Of a stretch of 39,744 bases of DNA, positions 1-7,329 are shown piece after piece (the stretch's first letter is position 1; every line of letters begins with the position of its first letter). Both the position numbers and the translations under genes were made by a program. The stretch is from the IMG/VR virus record IMGVR_UViG_3300033052_000019, positions 1 through 39,744 of that record; one strand, written 5' to 3'. The stretch comes from a virus. The notes beneath the pieces were generated by a model that was not told the DNA's origin, ran no database searches, and saw only the letters and a program-made list of their open reading frames with translations.

Positions 1-731
1 TTCTTGAATCGCTGGATCCCAGCAATGAATCGATCCATGATCGCTTCGCTATTGATCAAGTTGGAATTGACAGCAACACGAAGATCTGGATTTCGTTGTA
101 ATGCGAAGTCCAGTGTGGCAAACAGTTCATGATGGAGCAAAGGCTCACCGCCAGTGATTCGAAGAGTTTCGAGACCACCAACTACGGATTCAAACCATTC
201 CCAGAACAGTGGTCCATTGTAGTCGCGAACCAAGTACTCATCTCGATCATAGTGGTGGCGAGAGTCAGTTGGAATGTTGACATACTTGCCGTTGACGCGA
301 ATGTCGTTGACCCAAGCCGTACTGAAGTCTGGGTTGCAGTAAGAGCACGCCAGATTACAGGTCTTTTGGAAAGACAGTTCAAGATACTTGGGTTTGAAGA
401 TATGAGACGGATTCTTGTAGAAGTGAATCGGCTCATGATCCTTGAAGAGGCGTGAGAAGATCGTTCTGTCGCTGACTACGCCCTGGGCCTCTGTATTCCA
501 ACAGTAGTTGCAGCCTGTTGGTTTACCTCCATCGAGCATTTGTTTTTGCTCCTGACGGCGAACCTGCGTATTGTAGAACGTCTCTAGCGTAGTTCCGAGT
601 GGAGTCAGAGGATTGTGGTAGCAACCAGCAATCTCATTTCGAAACAAGGTGATATTGGCATGATGGAACTTAGCGAGACACATGGTCTCGCTAGTTTGTT
701 CAACAACGTCCTTTAGGATTTCAAGTTCCAT
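1..731 (-). CDS. Radical SAM domain protein, 3' end outside window
   Basis: This gene reads off the left edge, so its C-terminus is missing. The visible 243 residues contain the [4Fe-4S] cluster motif CNLACSYC at about residues 125-132 and a GGEPL stretch near residue 190, the usual signatures of the radical SAM fold. Before the core is a cysteine-containing segment (MCLAKF, then GCNYC) like that preceding the core in SPASM/twitch-type phage and bacterial homologues. I chose the ATG at 731 because it keeps residues ahead of the MCLAKF segment; it overlaps the upstream gene by 19 nt. The ATG at 683 is the alternative, and neither has a strong ribosome binding site. The substrate is unknown; peptide or nucleoside modification is possible. 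Confidence 0.85.
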   Translation of the reverse strand, partial: MELEILKDVVEQTSETMCLAKFHHANITLFRNEIAGCYHNPLTPLGTTLETFYNTQVRRQEQKQMLDGGKPTGCNYCWNTEAQGVVSDRTIFSRLFKDHEPIHFYKNPSHIFKPKYLELSFQKTCNLACSYCNPDFSTAWVNDIRVNGKYVNIPTDSRHHYDRDEYLVRDYNGPLFWEWFESVVGGLETLRITGGEPLLHHELFATLDFALQRNPDLRVAVNSNLINSEAIMDRFIAGIQRFK

Positions 732-895
732 GGAACAACCGGTTGAATCGAATACATGATCGGCTCTTGCTTAATCCATTCGCCGTTCGTCCATTGGTAG
801 ATGCCAGCTTCAGGACCATCGACCCTGAGAATATGCATATGACCTTCTACAAGATCTTCCGTATTCGGGAATGTTGAAAAACTTGTAATCGACAT
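713..895 (-). CDS. Small hypothetical protein, 60 aa
   Basis: A 60-residue protein starting MSITSFSTF and ending PWNLKS. Its ATG lies directly after the TAA stop of the upstream gene (TAATATG arrangement), so it is probably translated by coupling. Its tail overlaps the radical SAM gene. A HILRVDGPEAGIYQWTNGEW stretch resembles the C-terminal part of the upstream 140-aa protein (HIHFLQ..., ...VFMYNASGLDNPWKRV), so the two may be a split or duplicated small domain. I do not recognise the family. Confidence 0.7.
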   Translation of the reverse strand: MSITSFSTFPNTEDLVEGHMHILRVDGPEAGIYQWTNGEWIKQEPIMYSIQPVVPWNLKS

Positions 896-896
896 A

Positions 897-1319
897 TTAG
901 CCCTTTGGATGATAGCCTGGCACGTTTGGAGCACCAGCTGCTGGGTTTGGTCGAACCACGCCGTCCAGTCCAATGATTGTGGCTGGCTCTTTGTACGGAG
1001 TGTCGTCCACACGCTTCCATGGATTGTCTAAGCCGCTTGCATTGTACATGAACACCTGAACTTCGTTGTTTTCTTTTTGCAGGAAGTGGATGTGGCCATG
1101 ATCAACACCAACTGGGAATTCCGGACCAAACGAAGCTTGATTGAACGTCTTGTCGAAGTCAGCATCATAGTCGTCCTCTTCCGGACCACCAAGATGATCG
1201 AACAGAATGTCCATGAAGATGAAGACTGAGGCGCCGAGGAAGATCAAGCCAAGAACTAAGTCATGGCTAACGATCAGAGCCCAAAGAGCGACCAATCCAA
1301 AAAATGTACCGAGTTTCAT
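897..1319 (-). CDS. Membrane-anchored hypothetical protein, 140 aa
   Basis: The N-terminus has two hydrophobic stretches (about residues 4-19 and 22-38), which suggest a membrane hairpin or an uncleaved signal anchor. An acidic segment follows (PEEDDYDADFD), then a soluble domain with a HGHIHFLQ motif. The start is supported by AAGGATAAT just before the ATG. The glycine- and proline-rich tail ends YHPKG. It sits first in a short run with the 60-aa protein and the radical SAM gene. No family is recognised. Confidence 0.75.
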   Translation of the reverse strand: MKLGTFFGLVALWALIVSHDLVLGLIFLGASVFIFMDILFDHLGGPEEDDYDADFDKTFNQASFGPEFPVGVDHGHIHFLQKENNEVQVFMYNASGLDNPWKRVDDTPYKEPATIIGLDGVVRPNPAAGAPNVPGYHPKG

Positions 1320-1361
1320 ATTATCCTTATTATTTGGTTTTGTTGCTTCGAAAATTATACA

Positions 1362-1727
1362 TTAGACTGCCAATTCAGCTACAACATTTTTTTGATTGTA
1401 AAACCGACTTGATGTCGCTGCTCGAAACTTATTCATCCAACGCTGCTCTTGATTCTTAATCTCTTTTGGATCCTCTACATACTCAAGAATGATTCTTTCA
1501 AACTTCGTGATCCCATAGTATTCAAAGACCTTGCGGAACTTCGAACCAGATCCACGATAGTCATCATGAACGATGCCCTTGTGGCTCCCGATATAGAACA
1601 TGTCTTCAGGAATACACTTCCACATGTAGATGAATCCAGCATACTTTTCTGGCTTGGTCTCTGCTTGGAGCGACTGATAATTTTCGAGGAGAGGATTCTT
1701 GTGGGTAAGAGAGATGATTGGCTTCAT
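1362..1727 (-). CDS. GIY-YIG nuclease-like protein
   Basis: The 121-aa protein has a compact GIY-YIG fold signature: GFIYMW near residues 31-36 (the GIY strand), YIGSHKG near 44-50 (the YIG strand), a YRGSG turn near 56-60, and a glutamate in QEQRWM near residue 94. In this family that glutamate binds the metal. Stand-alone GIY-YIG proteins of this size in phages are often homing endonucleases or nuclease-like mobile genes. The gene is monocistronic: a late-type promoter and a hairpin sit directly upstream of its ATG, and no Shine-Dalgarno sequence is visible. Nuclease activity is inferred from the family. Confidence 0.75.
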   Translation of the reverse strand: MKPIISLTHKNPLLENYQSLQAETKPEKYAGFIYMWKCIPEDMFYIGSHKGIVHDDYRGSGSKFRKVFEYYGITKFERIILEYVEDPKEIKNQEQRWMNKFRAATSSRFYNQKNVVAELAV

Positions 1728-1728
1728 A

Positions 1729-1759
1729 GGCTAGTCGAAGAGTGACTAGCCTATTTATG
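1729..1759 (-). promoter_or_regulatory. Late-type promoter overlapping a leader hairpin of the GIY-YIG gene
   Basis: CATAAATA (minus strand, 1759-1752) matches the T4 late promoter pattern. Directly downstream is a perfect 8-bp stem (GGCTAGTC at 1751-1744 with GACTAGCC at 1736-1729, 7-nt loop) that ends one base before the ATG. T4-type late transcripts start about 6 nt past the box, so a late RNA would begin inside the left arm and could not form the hairpin. Read-through RNA from upstream would form it. Confidence 0.6.
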
Positions 1760-1767
1760 CAGCCAAT

Positions 1768-2085
1768 TTACACGAGGCGTACGTACCGAGACAGAACGTC
1801 GAGTTCGTTTTCGTCGAAGTAGATTTCTTCGACACAGTCAGCATTCAATGCACGCTGCATGTCTTCGAGAACGGGCATGTCGAACACGCCATACATTGAC
1901 GGATATTCACCGAAGTCTCTGGTTGGCTTTGTTGCACCAAACCATTGTTCGATCTTGCCAAAGAAGCTATTACGCCATTCTTGTTCGTACTTGGTATCGT
2001 TAATTTGGCGAACGCCTTCTATCATGGCAATTGCTTCTTCAACACGACCTTGCCAGACGCTAGGATTCTTGATTTTGATTTTCAT
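1768..2085 (-). CDS. Hypothetical protein, 105 aa
   Basis: The start at MKIKIKNPS is chosen because GGAG lies 5 nt upstream; an earlier in-frame start lacks a site. The protein is mixed alpha/beta by eye, with no cysteines, no membrane segment and an acidic C-terminal half (NADCVEEIYFDENELD). It lies downstream of the Ro60 gene and its terminator, and it may be transcribed from read-through. Family not recognised. Confidence 0.7.
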   Translation of the reverse strand: MKIKIKNPSVWQGRVEEAIAMIEGVRQINDTKYEQEWRNSFFGKIEQWFGATKPTRDFGEYPSMYGVFDMPVLEDMQRALNADCVEEIYFDENELDVLSRYVRLV

Positions 2086-2100
2086 GTAGGCTCCAAACAA

Positions 2101-2126
2101 AAAGTGAGGACCGAAGTCCTCACTTT
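2101..2126 (-). terminator. Terminator after the Ro60 gene
   Basis: An 11-bp perfect stem (AAAGTGAGGAC with GTCCTCACTTT) closed by a UUCG loop on the minus strand. It is followed by TTGTTTG and placed just after the Ro60 stop codon. Confidence 0.85.
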
Positions 2127-2127
2127 C

Positions 2128-3723
2128 TTAGTTCTTGAACAGGGTCTTGACGCTCATGCCGAGGTACGGAACAGACAGAACTTGCACGACCGATTGGCCA
2201 TTGCGCATTGCTGGGATGAAGTCGAACAGCTTCTCGCTCCAACCAGCCAGCTGGTACCAACCGTCCTTCTCGCCGATCGGAGTCGAATCACGTGAGTTCA
2301 GGTTGATTGCGATCTTGACCGCAGTCGCGCCAAACGCGTTTCGAACATCCGAGCCACGGAGCTGGTTAACTTCCATGTCGGACAGAACAACAACAGTATC
2401 CGGTTCGAAGCCAAGCTGCGGCTTCTGGGCAATTGCTGCACCCAGGTTCGTGCCGCCGCCATACGACTTCTTCTCGAGAGACTGGGTCAGAGTCATGATC
2501 GAATCATGGGTATTCATCGCCACGAACTCCGAACGGTCCGAAAACATCGTCAGGCGCAGGTTGTTCGCATCCTTGTTCGCCTTGGCCAGAGCTGCAGCAA
2601 ACAGACATGCCGTCTTGAGAGGCGAACCCTTGACCTTGTAGCGCTGTTCGCTCGTCATGTTGCCGTAGTATTCGTAGCCGTAGCTCCGCATCGAGCCAGA
2701 CACGTCCATGATGATCCAGACGTTTTCGCCAAGCTTAGGCAGATTCCCAAGGGAATGCTCGAGCGCTTGAACGATTGCGCTGGTGACATGTTGGTTGCCA
2801 AATTCAAACACGGCTTCGTATGCGTTCAGGAACGCGAACGGAAACTGCTTCGACTTGGCGACATTGTCCTTGTTCGAGATCACGTCACAGACATGCGTCT
2901 TCAGGACTTCGGTGTCGAGGCCAGCTTGGACGATGTTGCGCAGGTTACGCAGCAAAGCCATGTAGCCGACTTGACCGGACGACACGAGTTCAGTCCAGAT
3001 GTCCTTGTCGGACAGGCGATCCTTGCCACCGAGTTGACCATTCGCAGACAGACGAACTTCCCAGGTGTACGGTGCTTCCAGGGTTTCCTTCATGATCTTG
3101 TCGAACAACACGCCTTGATCTTCGTCCTTCGGAGTCGGGTGCACGATTTGCAGAACATCACGCAGCTTAACAGTACCACCGCGATTGTACTTGGCGAATG
3201 CGTACTCGTTGAACTTGTTGCATGCATCAGCAATGCCACGCTTGATTGCCATTGGCATCTTCTGAACGCCGAGACGTTCCGGTTGCTTGGCATTCTTCGG
3301 AGCTCCGAAGAACATCTTTGCAGCGACAACCATGTCAGCGAGCTGGTCAGCGCGTTGGATCACGTCCTTGACGAGTTGACGCAGTTGCGGATACGACTTG
3401 TTCTGGTCACGCAAGGCCTTGGCGAATGCGGCAGTCAGAACGATCGGCATCGTCCGGATGTTCATCACGGTACGAGCATGGACGATCACATTCGCAACGA
3501 AGTCGAGGTTGCCACGAGCCACGACCTTAGTCATCGCGGCTTCCATGCGCTTCATGGTCTTATTCTCGGACTCGTAGTAGTTCTGGTCCTTGCCATACAG
3601 AGTCGAGACAGCGATTTCGTACAGCTCTTGTTCAGGAGACTTCTTCTCCTGCAGATTGCCATTGCCCGAATAGGCCATGTCAGCAGGAACATTGGTGCGA
3701 CCGCGCGAATTTAGCTTCGACAT
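2128..3723 (-). CDS. Ro60/TROVE domain RNA-binding protein
   Basis: This 531-aa protein has the Ro60 (Rsr) layout. An N-terminal alpha-helical repeat (TROVE) ring covers roughly residues 25-330. A von Willebrand A domain follows, with the metal-site motif DVSGSM at about 340-345, GGGTN further on and SDME near the end. Ro60 proteins bind misfolded RNAs in the ring cavity and Y RNAs on its outer face, and in bacteria Y RNAs tether them to nucleases such as PNPase. The start at MSKLNS follows GGAGAATAAT; an upstream in-frame TTG has no spacing for a site. A Y-RNA-like array lies at 7023-8448 on the same strand, so the RNA partner is probably phage-encoded. A terminator follows the gene. Confidence 0.93.
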   Translation of the reverse strand: MSKLNSRGRTNVPADMAYSGNGNLQEKKSPEQELYEIAVSTLYGKDQNYYESENKTMKRMEAAMTKVVARGNLDFVANVIVHARTVMNIRTMPIVLTAAFAKALRDQNKSYPQLRQLVKDVIQRADQLADMVVAAKMFFGAPKNAKQPERLGVQKMPMAIKRGIADACNKFNEYAFAKYNRGGTVKLRDVLQIVHPTPKDEDQGVLFDKIMKETLEAPYTWEVRLSANGQLGGKDRLSDKDIWTELVSSGQVGYMALLRNLRNIVQAGLDTEVLKTHVCDVISNKDNVAKSKQFPFAFLNAYEAVFEFGNQHVTSAIVQALEHSLGNLPKLGENVWIIMDVSGSMRSYGYEYYGNMTSEQRYKVKGSPLKTACLFAAALAKANKDANNLRLTMFSDRSEFVAMNTHDSIMTLTQSLEKKSYGGGTNLGAAIAQKPQLGFEPDTVVVLSDMEVNQLRGSDVRNAFGATAVKIAINLNSRDSTPIGEKDGWYQLAGWSEKLFDFIPAMRNGQSVVQVLSVPYLGMSVKTLFKN

Positions 3724-3806
3724 ATTATTCTCCAAGAGGAATTGCAGCTTGTATTATTTTTGGTTGATCCCATTGCGAGATCAGATGGAGAATTATAAAT
3801 GGAAAA

Positions 3807-3843
3807 GTTCTGGAAATATCACTTGAAGAAATATTTCCAGAAC
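3807..3843 (-). terminator. Terminator after the repeat-protein gene
   Basis: A 13-bp perfect stem (GTTCTGGAAATAT with its complement) around an 11-nt loop. It is followed on the minus strand by TTTTCC and lies 6 nt after the stop codon of the 3849-4277 gene. The gap up to the Ro60 start holds no other gene; a TATAAT-like box lies near 3790. Confidence 0.8.
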
Positions 3844-3848
3844 AAGTT

Positions 3849-4277
3849 TTACATGCAGATCATGACTTGCGGTTGAGGTTTATTCGCGAAGAAAACGTTT
3901 GACGAAAGAACTTCGACAACAACTTGTTGAAGTCTTGCTGGTGCCGTCGGCATGTACAAAACTTCAGACGTGACTTGCGAAACACGAGCACCAGAAGTTG
4001 GAAGCGTAAGTGTTTCGGCTACAACTTGAGAAACCTGGCTTGTTGGAGCAGAAGCAATAACTTCAATATACAGATTTCGTAAACGCGTTTTAGATGCAAC
4101 ATCCGAAAAGGTACCAACTGCTTCTACGTATAGGTTTCTTAGGCGAGATTTGGTCAACACATCAGAGAATGTGCTGACCGCTTCTGCATATAAATTTCGG
4201 ACGCGAGTTTTCGTCGATGCATCCGTAAATGCACCGATTGTTTCTGTATATGAATATCGTAGGCGAGTCGATGCCAC
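3849..4277 (-). CDS. Short-repeat virion protein, probably tail/decoration
   Basis: The 142-aa protein is almost entirely repeats. The first half has four 20-residue units built on TRLRNLYVEAVGTFSDVA. The second half has about three 17-residue units of the VSQVVAETLTLPTSGAR kind. Beta-strand repeats of the ARVSQV..EVL type are common in phage tail and capsid accessory proteins (family knowledge). It starts with GTG just past the TAA of the upstream paralogue gene, so it belongs to the tail operon 3849-6923. The DNA repeats are degenerate, so the array is not a recent expansion. Confidence 0.7.
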   Translation of the reverse strand: MASTRLRYSYTETIGAFTDASTKTRVRNLYAEAVSTFSDVLTKSRLRNLYVEAVGTFSDVASKTRLRNLYIEVIASAPTSQVSQVVAETLTLPTSGARVSQVTSEVLYMPTAPARLQQVVVEVLSSNVFFANKPQPQVMICM

Positions 4278-4279
4278 GA

Positions 4280-5299
4280 TTAGTCACCAATGCCAACTTG
4301 CATTGCGTTTACATTAGCTGCGGTCCACGCCGCAGCAGCTGCATCCTTGTAAAACGCATTCTGGTATAGTGTGTTGACACCGCCGGATGGCAAGACGAAT
4401 GTGCTACCAGAAATTGTTGTGCCGCCGGTTCTCAACTTAGCAATCAGATTTGGGTTGCCAGTGCCGGGATTTTGAGCCCAGTAGTTTGCAACAACCGCCT
4501 TGATTGTCGATGGAGTATACGACAAGTCCGTGTGGTCATACAAATCAATGTTGCCAGTCCCACCATCTTCAACATAGTTAGCACTGCTGTATCCACCGGT
4601 GACTTGAGTATAGTGCGTTGTGCCAGAGTTTGTTGTGAACTGCAAACTTGCACCATCGCCGTTTGGCGTCAGCGTTGTAATGCGCTGTGGGCCAATTGGC
4701 GAAGTGTTGAAGTCCGATCCAGTGCTGTCCCACACGATGAAGTCATCATAGAAGACGTTAAGGGTGTTGTTGCAGAACATATGAAACAACGTGAGCGGAA
4801 ATACTGACGAGTTCTGGCATGTTGCAGTGCTTGAAATCGAGCCTTGGCTGATCCCGTCGATATACAAGGTTGCAGCTCCGGTTGCGGTATAGTGAGCAGT
4901 AAACCAAAGTTCAATCCAGTGCCACTGGGCATCGGCAATAGTAGCAGTACTTGTCATTAAGACCGCGCTATCTCCAGGTCTTACGAGTCTGAGAAAGCCG
5001 CCAGAAACGGTTGTCAGCAAATCAAAATTACCTGCATTGCCGGTCAGTCTAACGGTTTGGCCAGTATATCCAATTGGATACTTCACCCAAAATCCAAACC
5101 CAATCGTACTGCCTGCTGCAATCGGGGTTGGGAATGCTTTTTGCATTGCGTCTTGGCCATTACCACCTTGTGCCGCTCCACCGCCAAAACGTCCACCGGT
5201 CGCGTTATATGAAAAGTTAGATGGGGAGTAGTACCACTTCTTGGTGAAGTCGGCCGTAGCCGAGTAGCTATCAAAACCATCACAGAAAAGTAAAGCCAT
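4280..5299 (-). CDS. Tail-fibre/lectin-like structural protein, paralogue 1
   Basis: The 339-aa protein begins MALLFCDGFDSYSATADFTKKW. The body is rich in Gly, Ser, Thr and aromatic strands, and an FGFWV-type strand plus a WHWIELWF strand suggest a concanavalin-like jelly roll in the N-terminal two thirds. The next gene upstream encodes a clear paralogue (MALLFIDGFDHYASADALKKW). The C-terminal parts also correspond (IYGVQT-type and TALN-type segments before a YSD/YKD aromatic turn). Its ATG overlaps the upstream stop as TAATG, so the two are translationally coupled. A receptor-binding or decoration role is inferred. Confidence 0.72.
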   Translation of the reverse strand: MALLFCDGFDSYSATADFTKKWYYSPSNFSYNATGGRFGGGAAQGGNGQDAMQKAFPTPIAAGSTIGFGFWVKYPIGYTGQTVRLTGNAGNFDLLTTVSGGFLRLVRPGDSAVLMTSTATIADAQWHWIELWFTAHYTATGAATLYIDGISQGSISSTATCQNSSVFPLTLFHMFCNNTLNVFYDDFIVWDSTGSDFNTSPIGPQRITTLTPNGDGASLQFTTNSGTTHYTQVTGGYSSANYVEDGGTGNIDLYDHTDLSYTPSTIKAVVANYWAQNPGTGNPNLIAKLRTGGTTISGSTFVLPSGGVNTLYQNAFYKDAAAAAWTAANVNAMQVGIGD

Positions 5300-6303
5300 T
5301 ATGCTGCCTCCACGCCGAATTCGGCATTGTTAACTCCGCTTTGTGTCCAAGCGGTAGAAGTATTTGGGTCTGTTGCAAACACGTCGGAATAGTAATTTTG
5401 CGTAGTGTTAAGCGCCTGTGTTGCACCGTTTGCTACAGTGGCTGAAGACTTAACAACAGATTTAATGCTGCGGCTACCTGCATCATTCTTTAGTGCAGCG
5501 ATACTAGTTTGAACTCCGTAGATCACACCATTAGTTGTCATGTCTTGGAATCCATATGTGTCTCGGTTGCCAATGGTTGAGCTTTCGACGTAGTCGGTCG
5601 AGTTTGGCGCAGTTTCATCAACCGTTGTATAGTGAGTGCCACCTGGGGTTGGAGACCATTGTTGATATGTCCCGTCAGCATTCGGCATTAACGAATCAAT
5701 ACGACAGTCACCTAAGAAGTTGTTATTAGTGGCGCCGGTGTCATCACATAGGTATAAGTCATCGTAATACTGAACCAACCAGTTTCCAGACGAGGTGCCA
5801 AGCAAAAGATTATCTGCGTTATTATTAGCGCTTGATGTCGTATCGACGCTAGTACCAGTCAACCACGTAGTGCCGTTCACTCGCAACTCATAGGAGCCAG
5901 TATTACTGAACACTACCTTAAATTCGATATAGTTAAAGCCATTTTGCAGAGATAGCGAGCTAGTTCCAAGAAGTGTTCCGCCTACACCTCCACGAAATAC
6001 CTTTAGACGGTTCAACGGATCAAGTGCTAAGCCAATTTGCGTCGTACTGGAGTCACGGAGGCGGATAATATCTAGATCGCTTCCAGCAGTGTTATCGTAC
6101 TTGCAGGCGGCGCCAAAGATTAACGTAGACTTTGATGAGCCAATGTTTTTAATTAGGTACTGAGACGCGCCATTACTCACAATCAAGCAACCGCCACCGC
6201 GGCGCCCGCTGGTTGTGTTGATTGAGCATGAGCCAGATGTCCACTTCTTGAGAGCGTCGGCAGATGCGTAGTGGTCAAATCCATCAATAAACAATAAAGC
6301 CAT
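5299..6303 (-). CDS. Tail-fibre/lectin-like structural protein, paralogue 2
   Basis: The 334-aa paralogue of the downstream protein shares the start MALLF-DGFD, a glycine-rich RRGGGC turn near residue 35, and a YYDDLYLCD strand matching FYDDFIVWD in the partner. A C-terminal region follows (YGVQTSIAALKNDAG...YYSDVF). Length and composition fit a phage tail appendage subunit with a LamG-like beta sandwich. Its ATG overlaps the upstream gene's stop (TAATG). The two copies are diverged at about the protein level of distant paralogues, so they may recognise different surface structures; this is inference. Confidence 0.72.
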   Translation of the reverse strand: MALLFIDGFDHYASADALKKWTSGSCSINTTSGRRGGGCLIVSNGASQYLIKNIGSSKSTLIFGAACKYDNTAGSDLDIIRLRDSSTTQIGLALDPLNRLKVFRGGVGGTLLGTSSLSLQNGFNYIEFKVVFSNTGSYELRVNGTTWLTGTSVDTTSSANNNADNLLLGTSSGNWLVQYYDDLYLCDDTGATNNNFLGDCRIDSLMPNADGTYQQWSPTPGGTHYTTVDETAPNSTDYVESSTIGNRDTYGFQDMTTNGVIYGVQTSIAALKNDAGSRSIKSVVKSSATVANGATQALNTTQNYYSDVFATDPNTSTAWTQSGVNNAEFGVEAA

Positions 6304-6923
6304 TATCGTGTTCCCATTAGAGTAATGCTGATGTCAGCTAGGGTTGCATCGGCAGTGGCTTGATTGTAGAGATAGAGACGATTGCCTGGTGCCAAAGTGA
6401 CAGCAGACGAGAACGTGAACGTTCCGTTTGATGAACCAGCCGAGAATGTAACTGTTCCGATTGAAGTCAGTGATGCCCCATCCCAATGCTTGATGGTTAG
6501 AGTCGTTGACAATGTCGCTGCAACTTCCGAAGTTGCAATCGAACCAGTTAAGTTGATAGGGAGAGTAATAGTGCGGACAATGCCAATGCGCGCCATAAGT
6601 TCCGAAGTGCCCGGAATACCCTTATAGAAGATTGGCATGTCATATGGTTGTGCAGATAGCGAGAGAACGCCGCTGCCATCGATCGTGAAGGACGACCCAA
6701 CCATAATGCCTCCGAGAACAGAGCTGGAGGCAATTGGGAGAGAGTAAGTAGCACCAGTATTGACGAGGCCCCATTGACCGCCGTCAAAAACATAAAGCCC
6801 GAGAGGAGTTTGTGTGAGATAAAACAGTTGTCCAGCGCGAGGCGATGGAGGAAACGAGAGTCCACCTTCAATGACTCCTCGTTCAATCGCGCCATCTAAC
6901 AACGTAATGCTGTCGGTTAACAT
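6303..6923 (-). CDS. Tail-fibre-like structural protein
   Basis: The 206-aa protein starts MLTDSITLLDGAIERGV, with AGGAG upstream; an earlier in-frame start at 7076 would run into the RNA array and has no site. Its N-terminal third (SFPPSPRAGQLFYLT, then LGLYVFDGGQWGLV) matches the short motif seen at the start of many phage fibre and adhesin proteins. The rest is Thr/Ser-rich beta structure (GSIATSEVAATLSTTLTI). It is the first gene of the tail operon behind a late-type promoter at 6967-6974. Confidence 0.72.
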   Translation of the reverse strand: MLTDSITLLDGAIERGVIEGGLSFPPSPRAGQLFYLTQTPLGLYVFDGGQWGLVNTGATYSLPIASSSVLGGIMVGSSFTIDGSGVLSLSAQPYDMPIFYKGIPGTSELMARIGIVRTITLPINLTGSIATSEVAATLSTTLTIKHWDGASLTSIGTVTFSAGSSNGTFTFSSAVTLAPGNRLYLYNQATADATLADISITLMGTR

Positions 6924-6966
6924 ACGACCTGCTCCTAAAAGTTTTTGGAACAACCTCGATATCGTG

Positions 6967-6974
6967 TATTTATC
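6967..6974 (-). promoter_or_regulatory. Late-type promoter of the tail operon
   Basis: GATAAATA on the minus strand, 44 nt before the ATG of the first tail gene. It sits in the loop of an 8-bp hairpin (ATATCGTG with CACGATAT, about 6959-6981). The hairpin may also end or define the 3' end of the preceding RNA array transcript. Confidence 0.6.
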
Positions 6975-7022
6975 ACGATATGAAAAACTTTTAGAAAAAT
7001 AATCGTATGCTAACGAATGCGG

Positions 7023-7152
7023 AGAATGCTGAGTTAAAACCGATAAGAGGCTTGCAAAAAGCGCCTGTCCTACCATTAGACGACAAGCCGGGATTCGAAC
7101 CCAGATTCGGCGCGGGACGTAGAAGTAACTCTTACCTACGCAACAGCATTCT
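7023..7152 (-). ncRNA. Y-RNA-like permuted tRNA mimic, unit E
   Basis: Minus-strand order: outer stem arm AGAATGCTG (7152-7144), loop box TTGCGTAGG, inner arm TAAGAG (7134-7129), TTACTTCTA, then stem arm GCGCC (7113-7109). A T-arm with loop TTCGAAT follows (7104-7088), a 6-nt turn CTTGTC, a D-arm with AATGGTA loop (7081-7067), stem arm GGCGC (7065-7061), inner arm CTCTTA (7049-7044), TCGGTTTTAACT, and outer arm CAGCATTCT (7031-7023). All three stems are perfect. The acceptor stem is replaced by the 6-nt turn, as expected for a tRNA mimic rather than a tRNA. The outer arm overlaps that of unit A. Confidence 0.72.
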
Positions 7153-7326
7153 TAATCGAAATCCCTGAGATAAAGTCGCAGAGAGATAGTTTTTCGTTGT
7201 CCTGAACCACTAGACGAACCCCATGTAGAAATACTACATTGGCATGGGGTATGGGATTCGAACCCATGTCTCCGCCTGGAAATGGAAGTAGCTCTCAACT
7301 ACGCAACAAGAATTCCGATTAAGAAT
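7148..7326 (-). ncRNA. Y-RNA-like unit A with complete permuted Glu-like tRNA ends
   Basis: The outer stem is 20 consecutive pairs including wobbles (7326-7307 with 7167-7148). The loop box TTGCGTAG follows, then the inner stem GAGAG with CTCTC (7296-7292, 7185-7181). The tRNA-like part has T-arm ATGGG-TTCGAAT-CCCAT (7267-7251), acceptor strand ACCCCAT (7250-7244), discriminator G and encoded CCA (7242-7240). A 15-nt linker leads to acceptor strand ATGGGGT (7224-7218) and a D-arm (7215-7199) in a TTCGTCTAG context typical of glutamate tRNAs. ATTTCCAGGCGG before the T-arm also looks like a Glu (TTC) anticodon arm, but its 5' stem strand is missing. The acceptor pairing is 7/7. Confidence 0.78.
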
Positions 7327-7329
7327 ACT

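Noticed and set aside
2506-3714. Long plus-strand open frame opposite the Ro60 gene
   Set aside because: It is the antisense shadow of the TROVE frame; no ribosome site and no recognisable domain.
6924-7076. N-terminal extension of the first tail gene into the RNA array
   Set aside because: The extension would overlap unit E and has no start site; the ATG at 6923 has AGGAG.
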